From the NCBI GenBank assembly GCA_973895155.1, contig OZ316891.1:26722001-26786000 (forward strand): DNA of 64,000 nucleotides. Reading direction: 5' to 3'. Position numbers and translations under genes: made by a program. A model generated the notes under the pieces. That model saw only the letters and a list, made by a program, of their open reading frames with translations, searched no databases and had not been told where the DNA came from. Source of the DNA: Marsupella aquatica. Taxonomy: Eukaryota > Marchantiophyta. This document shows, one piece after another, positions 34,031 through 46,563 of this stretch. How positions within the stretch are numbered: position 1 is the stretch's first letter; each line of letters starts with the position of its first letter.

Positions 34031-35475
34031 AGTCCACTGGGATCAGAGGTACTTTAGGACTGCAGGGTGCTTTGCTGGGATTGCTTGGGTAATACATTTG
34101 TACCATCAATTATTTTGGAGGAGGCCAGGGAGGAGGCCAGCAAGGGAGTTCAGAGTTTAAAGGATGGAAGAGATGAATGTTGGGTTTGCGTTCTCTTCAG
34201 TTTTCCTGACCATCAACAACCAAGAGGCGTGTTCATCTGAGGGCCAAGAAATGAGAATTTGCAACTTGAAAGGAAATCTAGCACAAGACAGAATTTGCAA
34301 CTTCAAAGGAATTTTAGCACAAGACGAGAAGTTCATGAAGTGAACAACAACCAAAGAGACGAAATTCGTGTGCACCGAAGATGCAGAGTCACATTCCAGG
34401 ACACTAATCTCTGTACTTGCAAAGTGGATCATTCGACAACTTCAGGAGCATGATCCCTCGCACAACTAACAGATAGATGCGGCTGTCGTTCAAATTCGAT
34501 GGCTTAACCGTCCACTAAAAGACGTACTAATTATCGCACGTTCCCAAAACCTGACAGTGGCCAGCTCCAATTCAATCTGATCAGACAGGCCAAAAATATT
34601 TACCATACTGTTGTACGTCTATGCATAGAAGAAAATCAGACGGAATGTCCAAGAAGGTCCAGTATGCGGGTATAGGTGGTGACGGTAGGATAGAACTAGA
34701 CACGATGATGGGTGTACCCAAGAGATATTAAAATTCACGTTCAATGAACAATCCATACACCAACGAGGAAGCCTGCAAGAAAAGCTCCTGAGTGGTCATG
34801 GTTTTAACTTTAACTTGTCAGGTTAAAACATGCACTGCCAATCTGGATGTGACCTTGGCGGTGTCTTCACAATTATGAGGACACTGCATCAACTCCGAAT
34901 TACTCCTGTACATGCCCAGGAATCTGCAACTGCGATTTGTCTGCCCAAGTTCAAGACTGGACTGGACTAATGGAGAACACATTTCTACCTTCAGAAGAAG
35001 ATCTAAGCCCATTCACGATTGTATTTGACATCCCAGATTGCTAGACTCCTTCCTCCAGTTTCCCCTAATGTAAATATAAAAAATATTCATCTTGACCAAC
35101 TTAATTTCCAGAGCATCGAAGCCCTGATGGGTCTGGATTATGCCAAGATACTAGTTGAAATTATGGGGGCTAACAAAGTGCTCAGACCTACACCTACAAC
35201 TCACCTTTCACCATTATCTGCTACTGCAAAACTGTGGCCAGTTACGACTGACATAAGCCAATTCCCCTGCGCCAGATCCTTTTAATAACCCCGCACAAAG
35301 TGGCATCTTCACACCATAGTCGGTACTTGATCGGGACTCTTTCCAGCTGACAGAAATGCCTCAAGCGATGAGGCCAAGGGGTTTCACCTATTAAATGAGA
35401 ACAGACGAGGGGCAACCTGGAGATAGGTACTTTAACAAACACAGGCAACTTTAATCTATCACAAAACCCCGTCCC
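34031..35475. other. Gene-free stretch, probably including the translocase 3' UTR
   Basis: The part next to 35476 should contain the 3' untranslated region of the minus-strand translocase gene. A short repeat of GCACAAGACAGAATTTGCAACTT-like sequence occurs near 34255-34325. No other gene was recognised. Confidence 0.45.
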
Positions 35476-38400
35476 TCACTTGACAGACGAAGCAGGTTCT
35501 GTAGCCGGTGAATCCGTATCTTCCCCTGTTTTTGGTTGCCCATGCGAAGTCACAGCATCTCCATTGGTTGGCACAACACTTTCCTCAGCTGGAGCAACGG
35601 CGGTGCCTTTTGTGACCACAGTCTTACCATCAACTACAGGGACATATCGGCCCTCAATGAAGCCTTGTTCGTTCAGCACACTCACAAAACGGTAGGCAAC
35701 CTGAATGACAAAGGAAACGATGGCCCAAGCAATTGGTAAGACAGATCCAAAAGGCACTTACGGAATCTTTCTTTGTTGACAAACATAAAAGAAAACAGAT
35801 GTTCGCAACTATTTTATCAACAACAATTAACCTGCTTAGCTGATGCGACAACTACCCAGCTTAAATGGCAGAGACACCGTTGCCTACCTCAGGTTTTAAC
35901 TTGGACTTGCCACCCATGAGGGAAGAAGTAATAGCAGAGAGCTTCCCTTCCAGCAGCTTGCCCTTCAAATCCTTTTGAACCAATGGGGTGAACTGCTTAT
36001 CTAGTGAACGAGCAGCACCCAACCAAGCCAACACTATCACGAGGAGGATAGCACCTAGATAAGGAGTGGAATTCGATAGTGATCCAAAGGTTAGGATAAG
36101 GAACTGTTGAATGAGAGCTCCACCCGATTTACCAAGTGGGTTGCAAACAACATCAATTGCAGCCTTTCCTTTCAGCTGCACAAACAATGAAGTGATGTCA
36201 CGTCGTTGCAAAGGAAACATCGCCGATAGCAGTCATGGTTCTTATAATTAGTGCATGTACAACACCACAAACAATAGCATGCCGTCATCTCTTCCGAACT
36301 ATAAATGGAATGCAACGCCATTGGGTTCATACCTTGGTCTCCTCGTCCAAAGGAATATAAGCCATCTCCTTGCAAGGGTCAAACAAACTGTACTTCGCAC
36401 TTTTGCTGAAAATATTTTGCAGAGCTCCCACATAGACAGCGGCCATAAGTGGCGTCAAGCCCCAGGTGCCCAGAAGAGGAGTGAGAGGATTACTGAACAA
36501 AACCAAGCCAAAAAATGCCACTCCTGTCACGAGCAGAACTGTTGGAGTAATGGAAGCAGCCACTCCCCAGCCAAACTTCCGGAAGATGACACGACTGAGC
36601 AACATCATCGAGAAGGTAGCAACTCCTGTGTAAGTGGAGAAGTCACCCATGAAGGACGAGTACTCATTTGGACCAGGAAACTGCACACCAATGAAACTGC
36701 ATGAATGAGACAACAACGACAACTTTCTGCAGGTAGGAATAACGCGAATTGATGAGATAAATTGTAAAAAGATCACCGACACAACAATGGACTCTGTCAT
36801 CCTACACCTTCAAAATTCATTATCTTTCATGTTTTAATCAAGGATAAAACCAGGCTCACAATACTGCAGGTCATAGAAAACGAATCTATAACTTGAGATT
36901 CTTATATGAAACCTGTTGGCTCACCCACTCATCCAGGGAGACACCGCAATCATCAATACAAATTGACAGGAAGGCCAGCTTTAGCACGTGTAACCGCGGC
37001 ACCAAAGCATCTGAGAAGACTAACCTGAGCCTTCAGCTTCCCCTTCCATGTTACTTCAACAAGATTGATACTGATACCATAAGCAACCACCAAGGTTGCA
37101 AGATCACGGATGTACCTAGATGACAACAAAAACTTCGCACTCTCGACCATGCCCATCTTCGGCTTTTGTTTCTGCCAGCAGTAAATCTCATCAGCGAAAA
37201 TGAAATGTTTCCAAGCGCGCCTCGATATAAAAAAATTCCTCCTAAGATTCACTTCGAAAACCATATCGAGAAATAGGCACGATGCCCAATTAACCAAGGT
37301 TTGATAAACCAAGGTGGAGAGGTTCTTTGAGAGGAATCTCCATACCTTCTTGCGAACCTCGGCCTTGGGAAGTGTGGGGTCGTTCACCACGAACTTGTTA
37401 ACCCACCAATAAATCGCGGTAATGACGAGGCCCAAAATAACCACGAGTCCCATCATTCCCCTCAGAGAATAAGCCCAGCCGTCCACACCAGGGGGCAAAT
37501 GGCTCCGCACCTCAGAGAAATACTTCACAGTCCTTCCCGAAAAAATAAGCGCCACATTGGCTCCCAGACCGAACAGAGGGTAGAATTGCTTTGCCTCGTC
37601 GACTGTAGTAATCTGCAAACCATACAAAAACGATTCATTTATTTATTGAATTAAACCGAGTGCAACATGTATGGGATCTCCTCTCTATACTCCCACTTTG
37701 TTCCAGTCCAATTGGCCGGAGTGAAGACTTCCCAACCAATCCAACGACTCCACGACAAAACCACGTTACCACAGCTCAGAACGCTGCGGCTGAAATTGAG
37801 GAGCAAAACACCACGAAACCGAATTCATGACAAGTATCTCTAATTACATGAAGTAACACCTATATAAAAACCGTTGAAAAACTTTTTAAAACTGCTCCAA
37901 ATAGCAGATCAGGACGAGTACACGGCCATCGGAAGCTGAACAGCCGACGAACTGAGACTCTCTGAGGACAACCCCCGCGATGGAAACACAATACGTCCTA
38001 AGGACAAACCGCCAGCCAGACGAAAAATTGTTGAAGGAAATGAAAGCCTCGGTCCGCAGTCCACTTCATTTCGAAGCGTGTGTCCTGACTTCTCATAGGT
38101 GGATGTGACAATGGGCCAAATGGGACCAGAAGAACAGAATTGCACGTCATTCAATGATCCACGAGAGCCAGGGGTTGTCAGCGTCCAAGAATGGACCGAC
38201 TTTTCAACTCGGCAGTCAGCCCGTGAATTTCTGTGTCGCCCAATTCATATACCTATCGCTCCTTTCTTAAAGCTTCTTTCTTCCGTGTGACATATTGATC
38301 AAGTTGCCTGATGCGTCTAATTCATTGGAACGTACTCAGCTTCTAGTGCATATAGAAACCTTAATTTATCTTTAGTCCCACAGCCAAATTGGGCTCAGCA

Positions 38401-39651
38401 CTCCAAATCTTTTTCTTAGTTTCTTCTGCAAACCTTTGAATGAAATTTTCACCTAAAATGTGAAACCCAACCCAATAGCTCGCTCGTAGAAACGATCATA
38501 GACGTACATAATACCCGTGCTGCAACAGGAGAAGAGAAGCACAGGACAATAGCAAAATAGAACAGGAATGAAAGGGATGGTAGAGAAAGAAAGAGATAGA
38601 AGGAAAGGTGGCCAACCTGATTAGCAAAGCCCCAGAAGAGTACGGAAACCACAACGCTACCCCATAGCTCAGCCATGACGTAGAACAAACAGAAAGTCCA
38701 ATTCCTCACGATGGCGATCGGTCCCAAAAATCTCGGGCCCAACGTTTCCAACATAGAATTCGCCCATGCCGTAGGGTGCAGGACATCGGCCAGGGGATAC
38801 ATGAAAAACCCGAACGCACCAAAAAAGGCGATGAAGGGAAAGATGCAGGAGTAGAAAAGAGCCTCCTTGGACAAATTGTTGGACAGCTTGGTGTAGATGA
38901 CCATGAACCCAATGGCCATGGGCAGATTCACCCATGTCTTCAGGAAGGGAATGATCTCCGCACTGCTTCCCTTGGCTGTCACCACCAGCACATCCTTCGT
39001 GTCCCTTAGGATTGTATAATTGAAGAGAATGCAGAAAAACATGAGCCCCAGCGGAATGACTTTCTTAATCGTGACGAGCTCCAACCCGAAGTATTTTTTG
39101 GCCGGTGCTGCCGGTGAGGGGATGGGGAGCCCCTCTGTAGCCGCAGACGATGCCTGTGCACGGACTCCTGCTGTGCCTCTGCCCCTCCTACTGAGCTCCA
39201 AGCCAGAAGGTTGCCCCACACCAGACTCAAGTCCCAAACCCTTCACACCAAAAACGCCATCTCCGGTCGCCAATCTCCTCCTCCTGAGACTCTGGTTTGA
39301 TTGTGGGGAAGGCAGAGGATTCACCACCTTCCCGGACCAGAACTGCCGATTAACAGCCGCAGCATCGCTCAGACCACCAACACCAGCACCACCACGACCA
39401 GTGGCAGAGATCTCAGACCTCGTCCTCTGCTCCTGTTTCGTCCAAGAGAGGGATGCAACGGGCCCGCTCCGAAGAAGAGGCAGAGATGGCGCGACGACGC
39501 CAGCAGAGCTCACGGCCACACGGCGGCGAGCTCTGAGAGCTTCGACCGCCGGATTGCCACTGACGCTCCCGGCTCCGGGCCCCAATCCGAATCCCAATCC
39601 CCCCCACGCCTGCTGTGAGGCAGCAGCACTGGCCCGCATCGTGGCCTGCAT
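35476..39651 (-). CDS. NTT: Plastid-envelope ATP/ADP translocase (NTT/AATP family), six exons
   Basis: This carrier imports cytosolic ATP into plastids in exchange for ADP and Pi at the inner envelope. Exons on the minus strand are 39651-38617, 37612-37346, 37171-37025, 36680-36333, 36175-35888 and 35700-35476, every junction phase 0 with GT-AG ends, giving 769 residues. The start ATG (39651) gives an Ala/Ser/Arg-rich plastid transit region; cleavage could lie near VRAQASS at about 163-169. The transporter core begins near residue 188 and contains KKVIPLGLMFFCILFNY, LRDTKDVLVVTA, ATLVVAYGISINLVEVTWK, SKAKYSLFDPCKEMAYIPLD-like (ends SAKYSLFDPCKEMAYIPLDE) and KGKAAIDVVCNPLGKSGGA. These are strong family signatures. 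The C-terminal tail is polar and acidic. The 174-bp second intron (37345-37172) is in frame and stop-free, so a longer isoform is possible. Angiosperm members are about 620 residues; the excess is mostly the N-terminus and tail. Confidence 0.93.
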
Positions 39652-40464
39652 GATGAAAGCTTGTTTACCAACCTGTTGCCGTCTACAACGAACGATCCGC
39701 ACTCTGCTGCCTCAATGCTGCAGCGGAGCTCCGCTCCGCCCCTTCCCACAGCGCCACGAGCACAGCTCCTTCCTTTCCACGGCCACAGCTCCCCCTTCCC
39801 TTCTTCTTTCTCTTCTTCTTCGTCTTCTTCGTCTCCTCACAATGCCAACAACCCCCTCTCGGACCCGAACCCTCACCTCGCCGAACAAAGAGGCACTCAA
39901 TCAATCAATCCCGCGATGTGCGAATCGCCCAGCCCAGAGCGAGATCGCCCTCCTGCGTTTCGTTGCGTGCGTTATCAAATCGAATCGACTGATCCGACTC
40001 GCACCACACTCTTTCTTCCTCTTCAGCGGAGAGACGAGACGCGACGCGACGAGACACACTCTCTGCTTCTTCTTCATTCATTCATCCATTCATTCATTCC
40101 TTCGTCAGCACACGAGAGATCTCTCCTCTCCTCTCCTCTCCTCTCCTCTCCTCTCCTCTCCGTCGAGACTCTTCGTGTGTGAGTGAGGATCACAGGGGCG
40201 TCACAGAGGGGCGGAGGTTGTTGTCCTTCCGCCCCTTCTCGCGGTCCTACCCTGCGGATTGGCTCCTACGTCCAGCCTAGGGGCGCGTGCGGTACACTTG
40301 GACTGGACTAATAGGACTGATTAAGGGCTGGGGCCTGGGGGTGGTGGCACGCATGCCGGAAGGAAATCTTTCCACAACTCGAGGACGGAATGATGGGTCG
40401 AGGATACGGCGCTAACTGCATGTAGCGGGGACGGTAGTCTGGCGGAGGCGTGTTGTTTATCGAA
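39652..40464 (-). promoter_or_regulatory. Probable 5' leader and promoter of the translocase gene
   Basis: The region upstream of the translocase ATG is C/T-rich on the plus strand, so the transcript leader would be purine-rich. It includes CATT repeats at 40073-40098 and eight exact CTCTC units at 40121-40160. Transcription start and any leader intron cannot be placed. Confidence 0.4.
40121..40160. repeat. CTCTC pentanucleotide microsatellite
   Basis: Eight exact copies of CTCTC (GAGAG on the translocase strand), about 470 bp before the translocase start codon. GA-rich tracts are common in plant promoters and leaders and bind BBR/BPC factors; a role here is inference. Confidence 0.85.
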
Positions 40465-40527
40465 GGCGGGGTACGGAGCTAGCTAAATGTGGCGGGGTAC
40501 GGAGCTAGCTAAACGTGGCGGGGTAAT
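40465..40527. repeat. 26-bp tandem duplication with a third partial copy
   Basis: GGCGGGGTACGGAGCTAGCT begins the unit at 40465 and 40491; the two differ by one base (AAATGT versus AAACGT). A partial third copy starts at 40517. Confidence 0.85.
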
Positions 40528-40611
40528 GACTCCCGCTATGATGGAGGGAGGAATGAGAGAGAGAAAGATGCACGGAGGGCGGTTGGCTTGTTGGTGCGTA
40601 CACCGTCACTC

Positions 40612-40629
40612 CTCTCTCTCTCTCTCTCT
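40612..40629. repeat. CT dinucleotide microsatellite
   Basis: Nine CT units in an otherwise gene-free stretch upstream of the translocase gene. Confidence 0.85.
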
Positions 40630-40753
40630 TGTAGTTGTGATGACGATGAGCTCTCTCGTTTGTTGTTTTGTTGTGTGTTATTCTTTGTTTTCGCTGTTGG
40701 AATATTCCATTCGTTTCCGTTCGTCGAGGGATGAATTTCCCATTGCTTAAGGA

Positions 40754-41209
40754 GTGAAATTGAAGCTCTCATAGATCACAATACAATGTTTGACAAGATG
40801 CCAGAAAATCACGCCCAATTGTGAAAAAAACCTTTAAAAACGTGTTGTAGGGATTTTTCAAAATAAAGCATGCAAAGGTCTAATTTCAAATACAATATAA
40901 AATAATAATAATAATAATAATAATAGGCCTTTCTGCTGTGAAATTGAAGCTCTCATAGATCACAATACAATGTTTGATAAGACGCCAGAAAATCACGCCC
41001 AATTGTGAAAAAACCCTTAAAAATTCGAGTAGGGATTTTTCATATAAAGCATGCAAAGGTCAAAGTGTAAAATACAATATAAAATAAGAATAATAAGAGG
41101 CCTCTCTGTTGTATGAATGGTTCAGAAGTGAAATTGAAGGCAAAAGGAAGTGAAGTTGAAGGCAAAGAAAAGTGAAATTGAAGCTCTCATAGATCACAAT
41201 GTTTGACCA
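40754..41209. repeat. 184-bp tandem duplication with a partial third copy
   Basis: GTGAAATTGAAGCTCTCATA starts the unit at 40754, 40938 and 41172. The first two copies are full length and highly similar; the third holds only the first 40 bp or so. Copy 1 carries an (AAT)n microsatellite at 40901-40925 that is shorter and interrupted in copy 2. Confidence 0.8.
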
Positions 41210-43761
41210 CATATCATTATCACTCAAACTCACATGGAATGTCTTGACGTGATTTTTTACAGTCGCAAATGCCCGCATAGGAAGGTCAAAGGGTTTAGCC
41301 CAAGATAATAATACGAAGTACCTTACCTTTGCATGAATGTTAACTTTTTGGGGTATCCAAAATAGTCTGGTGCATGGCAGTCCCTGAGTCAAACATGCAC
41401 CAACAGGCAAGCATAAAATTCCATTGCTTCAGGCGAATGGGCATTGTAATTCACGCACCACTGAATCAACATTAACTGGGCACGTGCAAGAAGAGAGAGA
41501 CTGGTTTGGGAGAATATTCCACATGAAGTTAAACAAGGTAAAGAAATGAACTGAAGTATTTTAAGAAACGCTAAACTGAATCTATTCTCTATACCATTCC
41601 GTGACTAACGATGTCTCCAGAGAGAATAAACAGATAAACGAAGGAGCATAGCTTTGGGATTGTCCCTTGGTGGTTTTCAATTCCTCCTCACTTCAATGGT
41701 TTTCGTTCTTGAAGATGGGAGAGCTCGAGAACTGCAACTCGCTTGAGAGTAAAACGCTCAATCTATCTAATAATATATCATCAAAAGTCACTCTCTCGAG
41801 TGTATGGTCTAGACCATGCCTCCTGGGCGGCGGACAAGTTTTGGGGTGAGGGAACAGGTGTGGACGGCAACTGTGGCTTACACCACCAGTGTCTAAGGCG
41901 TCTCCCTTTTTCACATTCTTCTCCTCTAGGGTGAGACTTTGCGAATAATGTCCTAAAAACCCGGTGGATTTAGGTTTTGTCATGGAGAGTGGCGCTTTAA
42001 GCAAGGCTCCAGTACTCAGGCTAGTTTATATTGTTCTGATCTTCTTACTAGTAGTTCCTACTAACAACCAATGACTTATGGCACATACAACATGGATTGA
42101 ACCACCTACAGTTGGAGTAGAATCTGGTCCAGTAACCAGTGAGATAGGCGGCAGGGCCTAACTGTTTTTCTGTTGGTTATAAATGAATTATTTAAAACAA
42201 GAAAAGATGCAATAGAGCCAAATGAATTAGTTCAAAGAAAGAACTACAGTACATCGAGTCAAAGATGCAAACAAAAAAAAAATTAGAAAGAGAGAGGATT
42301 GTATGTCAAAGATAAAGTAGTTTGGATGCCAATCAAAAAGTGTGTAACGCATGAGTTCTCAATAATAGGCTCATTAGACGACCAAACGGCCGAGCAAACA
42401 TAGCGTCTTGCTGATGATGCCTTGAGCAAGAGAATGTTGGCAATGGCTCCACGTTGTATCACTTAGATCTCACTCCAGGGCTTTATGACGTCTTTAATTG
42501 GTTCGCCCTAAGCATTTCATGTTTGGCCTGAGTACACCGAATTACACTATAAATCTTGTTATTCCTTTCCTTGTTATTGTACGAGGTCCACCATGTGCAC
42601 CTGTTCTTGGACTTGAACTATAGACCAGATCTGGATATTTGTAACTTACCTTGTCTTATGGTGTCCTGGAAAAAGACATGATGCAAGAGTTAGTCCACAA
42701 TCATGAGAAGGTATTCTTTGTAGTCCTTTAATATCGATGATAGATCTTTAAGGTCGTGTTCCATGCCTACAAAGTTTTGTATCATATGCCAGTCAATGCA
42801 AGGTCATATGAGGACTTGCAATACCTCCAAATGAAGTGTGCCTCCATTTCTCAGTCAAAAATGTAAGCCCTACAGTACATCATAAAAATAGGAATGGTTT
42901 AACAGATACTTCTCCTTTTTGGTGGGGAAAACAAGAGGGCAACAGAGAATTTTTCCACTTAAGGGAGGCGGGATCTATTCGGGTGTAGCATTGGTAGGTA
43001 ATATAGTGGTGGCACAAGAGCCCCAGCCCGGCAGCTGAGAACCTCCAAGCAAGGGAAACCCCTTAGTTGTATCAACAAATTAGAAGAAAAACAACGGCCC
43101 TCTCAGCCATAATACTTTTAACTAACAAGAGAAGGTTGTTTTGAAGAAAAGGCATGGCTCCATAAATTGTCCGAGGAGGCACAGGAAGGGCTCCATGCAC
43201 CTAGCTTCCCATGCCAGTCCCCATTCACAAGCTTAGTTCGAAAGAAAAACAAATTGTTACCCGATGAATCATGGTTTATGGCTTCACTCTAGGAAGCTCT
43301 GCTCATGGCAGTAGACTTAGATTGTGAATAATTATTTACTGCACCGCCCGGTTCACGCGGGACCTATACAAAACATTAATTATTTCTCCTATTAAGAAAA
43401 AACACAAGTCAAATAGTATTCTCCTGTTTTTGTTTTTAATGTTAAATCAATGTATACACTGAAATGTCAGTGCTACACCAGGATGGTTAGAAATTTCTTA
43501 AAATTTACATGACAAATTTTTTTCGAGGTTTCATAGGAACCCAAAATATTTGTATCCTCGCCCCTCCCAACTCCCTAGTGAGTAGTCCCCCTTCCTCCTC
43601 CCTTGCCTCCTCCATGCAAGTATAGTAGTTCTTTATTGGAATGAATAAAAGTTCATCATTTGTATTTTCTTCACTTTCCAGTGTTGACTGTATTTTTCTT
43701 TCACTTTGTAAATGGTAGCCTTTTCAGCATATAATAATATTTAATAAACAATATATTGTAT
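41210..43761. other. Gene-free stretch
   Basis: Only short unsupported frames occur. A segment at 41900-42005 is similar in wording to 46290-46435 (CTCCCTTTTTCAC, TTCTTCTCCTC, TTTGTCATGG), so both may be copies of one dispersed repeat. Confidence 0.4.
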
Positions 43762-44140
43762 GCAATGACATCTTTAACGCAATGATACTCTAAATACAAC
43801 AACCTCTTTTGTGGAATAACCTCTTTTATGCAACAACACCTTTTATGGAACCACCTCTTTTATGTAACAACTCTTCTGTTACATAATGATGTTCTTTCTT
43901 CCACAACATCTTTTGCACAACAAGATGATATTTGCAATTATCTTTTGCACGACGACATCATTTCCACAATGACATCTTTTGCACAGCGATATCATTCCGC
44001 AACAATTTCTTTTGCATGATGACATCATTTTCACAATGACATTTTTGCACAATGGTATTTTTTGCACAACAATGTCATTTCTGTAATGAGATCTTTTGCG
44101 TAACAAAATCTTTTGAGCAATGACATCTTCTATGGAATGC
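43762..44140. repeat. 17-bp minisatellite, about 22 degenerate copies
   Basis: The 380 bp can be cut into consecutive 14-19-bp units of the type ACAATGACATCTTTTGC, with variants such as CAACAACACCTTTTATG and TGATGACATCATTTTC. The period is close to 17 bp across the whole array and divergence between units is high. Frames open through it on both strands (43828-44019, 43879-44193) are by-products. Confidence 0.75.
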
Positions 44141-45299
44141 ACGAGTATTGAGCTAACTAGTTGTGAACATAAAAAGAAGTTAGGACTGACCACTCCAACC
44201 AGAGTGGATCACTTTTAAACATTGCTTTGAACTCAAAAGGTATTTAATTATCATAAATGGTCACATTTTTTGGATTCACAAACTAAGTTGTAGGTCCATC
44301 CTAGTTGCATGTTGAGGAATGTGTACTATCCTAGAATTGTTTTCAATGTGGCCACTTCAATTGGTGTTGACTATATATGCCAGCCAATTCAGTCAGCCCC
44401 ATTGGGTAATTTTTGATTTACTATACCAAACATTGCCAAAGCACAAACTTCATTCAAAGCAAATCCTTCCAGTGATTTCCATTTCCCCTCCTCCCCCCCC
44501 CCCCCTCCTTCATTGGGCTGCTTTGCCATTGGGGCCCTGTCAGCCGGTAAGTATGGAGTTTTTTTCCCTTTGGCAATGTGATAAGTAATTCCACGAAATA
44601 GAAGTAAATCAATGCTTTCAGCCAAGTAACTGAACTAAACGGGGCAGAGGATTACAAGTTTGAATTGAATTCAACTTGGCATTATTCTTTAGCTGAAGAC
44701 TAAATCCCTGTCGAATCATGGTTCTCATAAATATGCTTCCAAAAGGGTAGATCCATTTTGAAGCCTTTGTTTTGTAGTAATATGGACCCCTGCCAGCTAT
44801 TGTAATGGGTTGCTTCTCTTATGGAAGTGTTTTTTTTGTTTCAAAGCAGTTCCTTGAAAGATTAAAAGAACAGCCCAAATTTGGTGCTTGATTATTGGCA
44901 TTGGGACCAGAAGACGCAGGTCAGAATGAAAGTACAAGAGGTTTCAGATGGCAATAATATTTTGTCGTGGGGATGGAAAATTTGTGTTGCTTACTGGATG
45001 CAATTTGAAATTCATGTTTCCAAAGTGGCATTTATAAAACAACTCTTACAAATTTTCATTTTTCTAAGAAACCACCCAAAGTGTTAATTGCAGTACATGA
45101 TGATTGGTACAAGATGATTTTAGTAAGGATCTTGGAGGGAAGGCAAGATTCTTTCATCTACAACTATAATAAGTGATCCTGCCTTTTTTTGTCCTTCATC
45201 CCATTATGAAATCTAGAACCGGCGGGAATCACTGGCCGTTAGATATTTTAGAGGACTTTTGTATTCGTTTGATTAGCACTTGCCCTCTTTGGCGAGACC
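44141..45299. other. Gene-free stretch
   Basis: Apart from a 13-C homopolymer inside CTCCTCCCC... near 44490-44505, nothing distinctive was seen. Confidence 0.45.
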
Positions 45300-45560
45300 T
45301 CACACGCTCGTTCCTTCATTATGGACCCCCCCTTGCGATATATGTATATGGGCATCAATGCTCGCGATGCCTCGCCGACCCTCACAATGCCTCGCCCTGA
45401 TGCCCTCCCCTTGGTCCACGCCCTACCTCGTCCTGATGCCCTCGCCCAGACACCCTGCCTCGCCCTCCCGTTGGTTCTGGTGTGCTCGCCCCTGCCTCTT
45501 GCCCGTCGGCCCGACTCCCTATGGGCCGGCCCTCATTGCGTCGTGCAACGAACGGGCATA
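45300..45560. other. Isolated GC-rich, CpG-rich patch
   Basis: The 260 bp are sharply richer in G+C than the flanks and contain repeated CTCGCC and CTGATGCCCTC phrases (near 45395 and 45434). The patch is open in several frames on both strands, as expected for GC-rich DNA with few stop codons, and none resembles a known protein. It could be an insertion or the GC-rich leader of a decayed retroelement; the Copia leader at 27840-28140 has similar composition but no clear alignment. Confidence 0.4.
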
Positions 45561-46563
45561 GGGCTCGTATATACATATTATGGGAATGTACCAAGGTAAG
45601 CTTCCTACAAGGTCAAAGGATGAGGGGACACCCAAAGGCAAGAGAGATGATTCGGGAGATGATTTAGGACAATGGGGGTCATTTGAAACCCCTAGTGGAG
45701 AATCAGGAGGCATGCTTATTCATATACTGAAGACTTGCCTCATGTGCACAAATTTTCATTCCGTCTCCATTTCAGAATGTAATTGGTTATTTTATCACGG
45801 GCATAGTGAAAAGATATATATTTCATCTTAATGAAGTAAATTATTACAGGTCCAGTTACATACCTTTGTATATCTAGAAATTCTGTGAAAATTTCACATC
45901 ATCAATCAAAATTGGGACCATTGGATATTTCAAAAACTTAGAATCCTCCTTTTTCACATGCCTTTTACATTCGTGTGACCTTCCAGCTGAAAAGCTCTCC
46001 TGGCATACTTGGATGTTATACCCTTATCACATAGAAGATACGTAATTTTTTAAAGGCAAGGCATGATACATCTTTTCAAGACATTAGGGAATCTACTTTG
46101 GAGCTGTATAGTTGTCAATACATGAGAGGGGAAGGGATCCCAGTTTTTTCCGGGGTTTTTTCCAAAGATGGGAATCCCTTTTTCACACAATGGTTGGGGT
46201 AGTTGTGTGTTGTACGGATGAAATAGAGGGAGACGCTGATCCGACTGCACTTAAAACCGCCACCAGCCAAAAAGGGAGGAAGTGTCCAAGTCTTCTCCTC
46301 TGTCTTCTCCCTTTTTCACTTTCCTCTCATTCTTCTCCTCTTCCATATTGCTCCACAAATTCAGGAAAATATTTTATTTATGGTGAAACCTGGTGTAACT
46401 AGGTTTGTCATGGCTAGTGGTGGTTTAAAACTCGGGCGACCACATCTCAGGGTCATTTGATGTCCGTTTTACAAACCATTTTTGCGTTTGCGATCAGGAA
46501 GACCAAGGCTATCCAAATATTTTATGAGAAATGAACTTTGAGAAATTTTTGCACAACAATTGG
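45561..46563. other. Gene-free stretch
   Basis: No gene or repeat boundary was recognised other than the possible dispersed-repeat similarity at 46290-46435 noted above. Confidence 0.4.

Noticed and set aside
36255-36704. 149-codon plus-strand frame
   Set aside because: It is antisense to translocase exon 4 and has no independent support.
39020-40186. A 388-codon plus-strand frame, the longest antisense frame in the window
   Set aside because: It lies opposite the GC-rich first exon and leader of the translocase, whose minus-strand protein has clear family motifs. The antisense frame is low-complexity and has no domain.
45280-45599. Overlapping frames in the GC-rich patch
   Set aside because: Several frames on both strands are open at once, with no domain; composition explains them.
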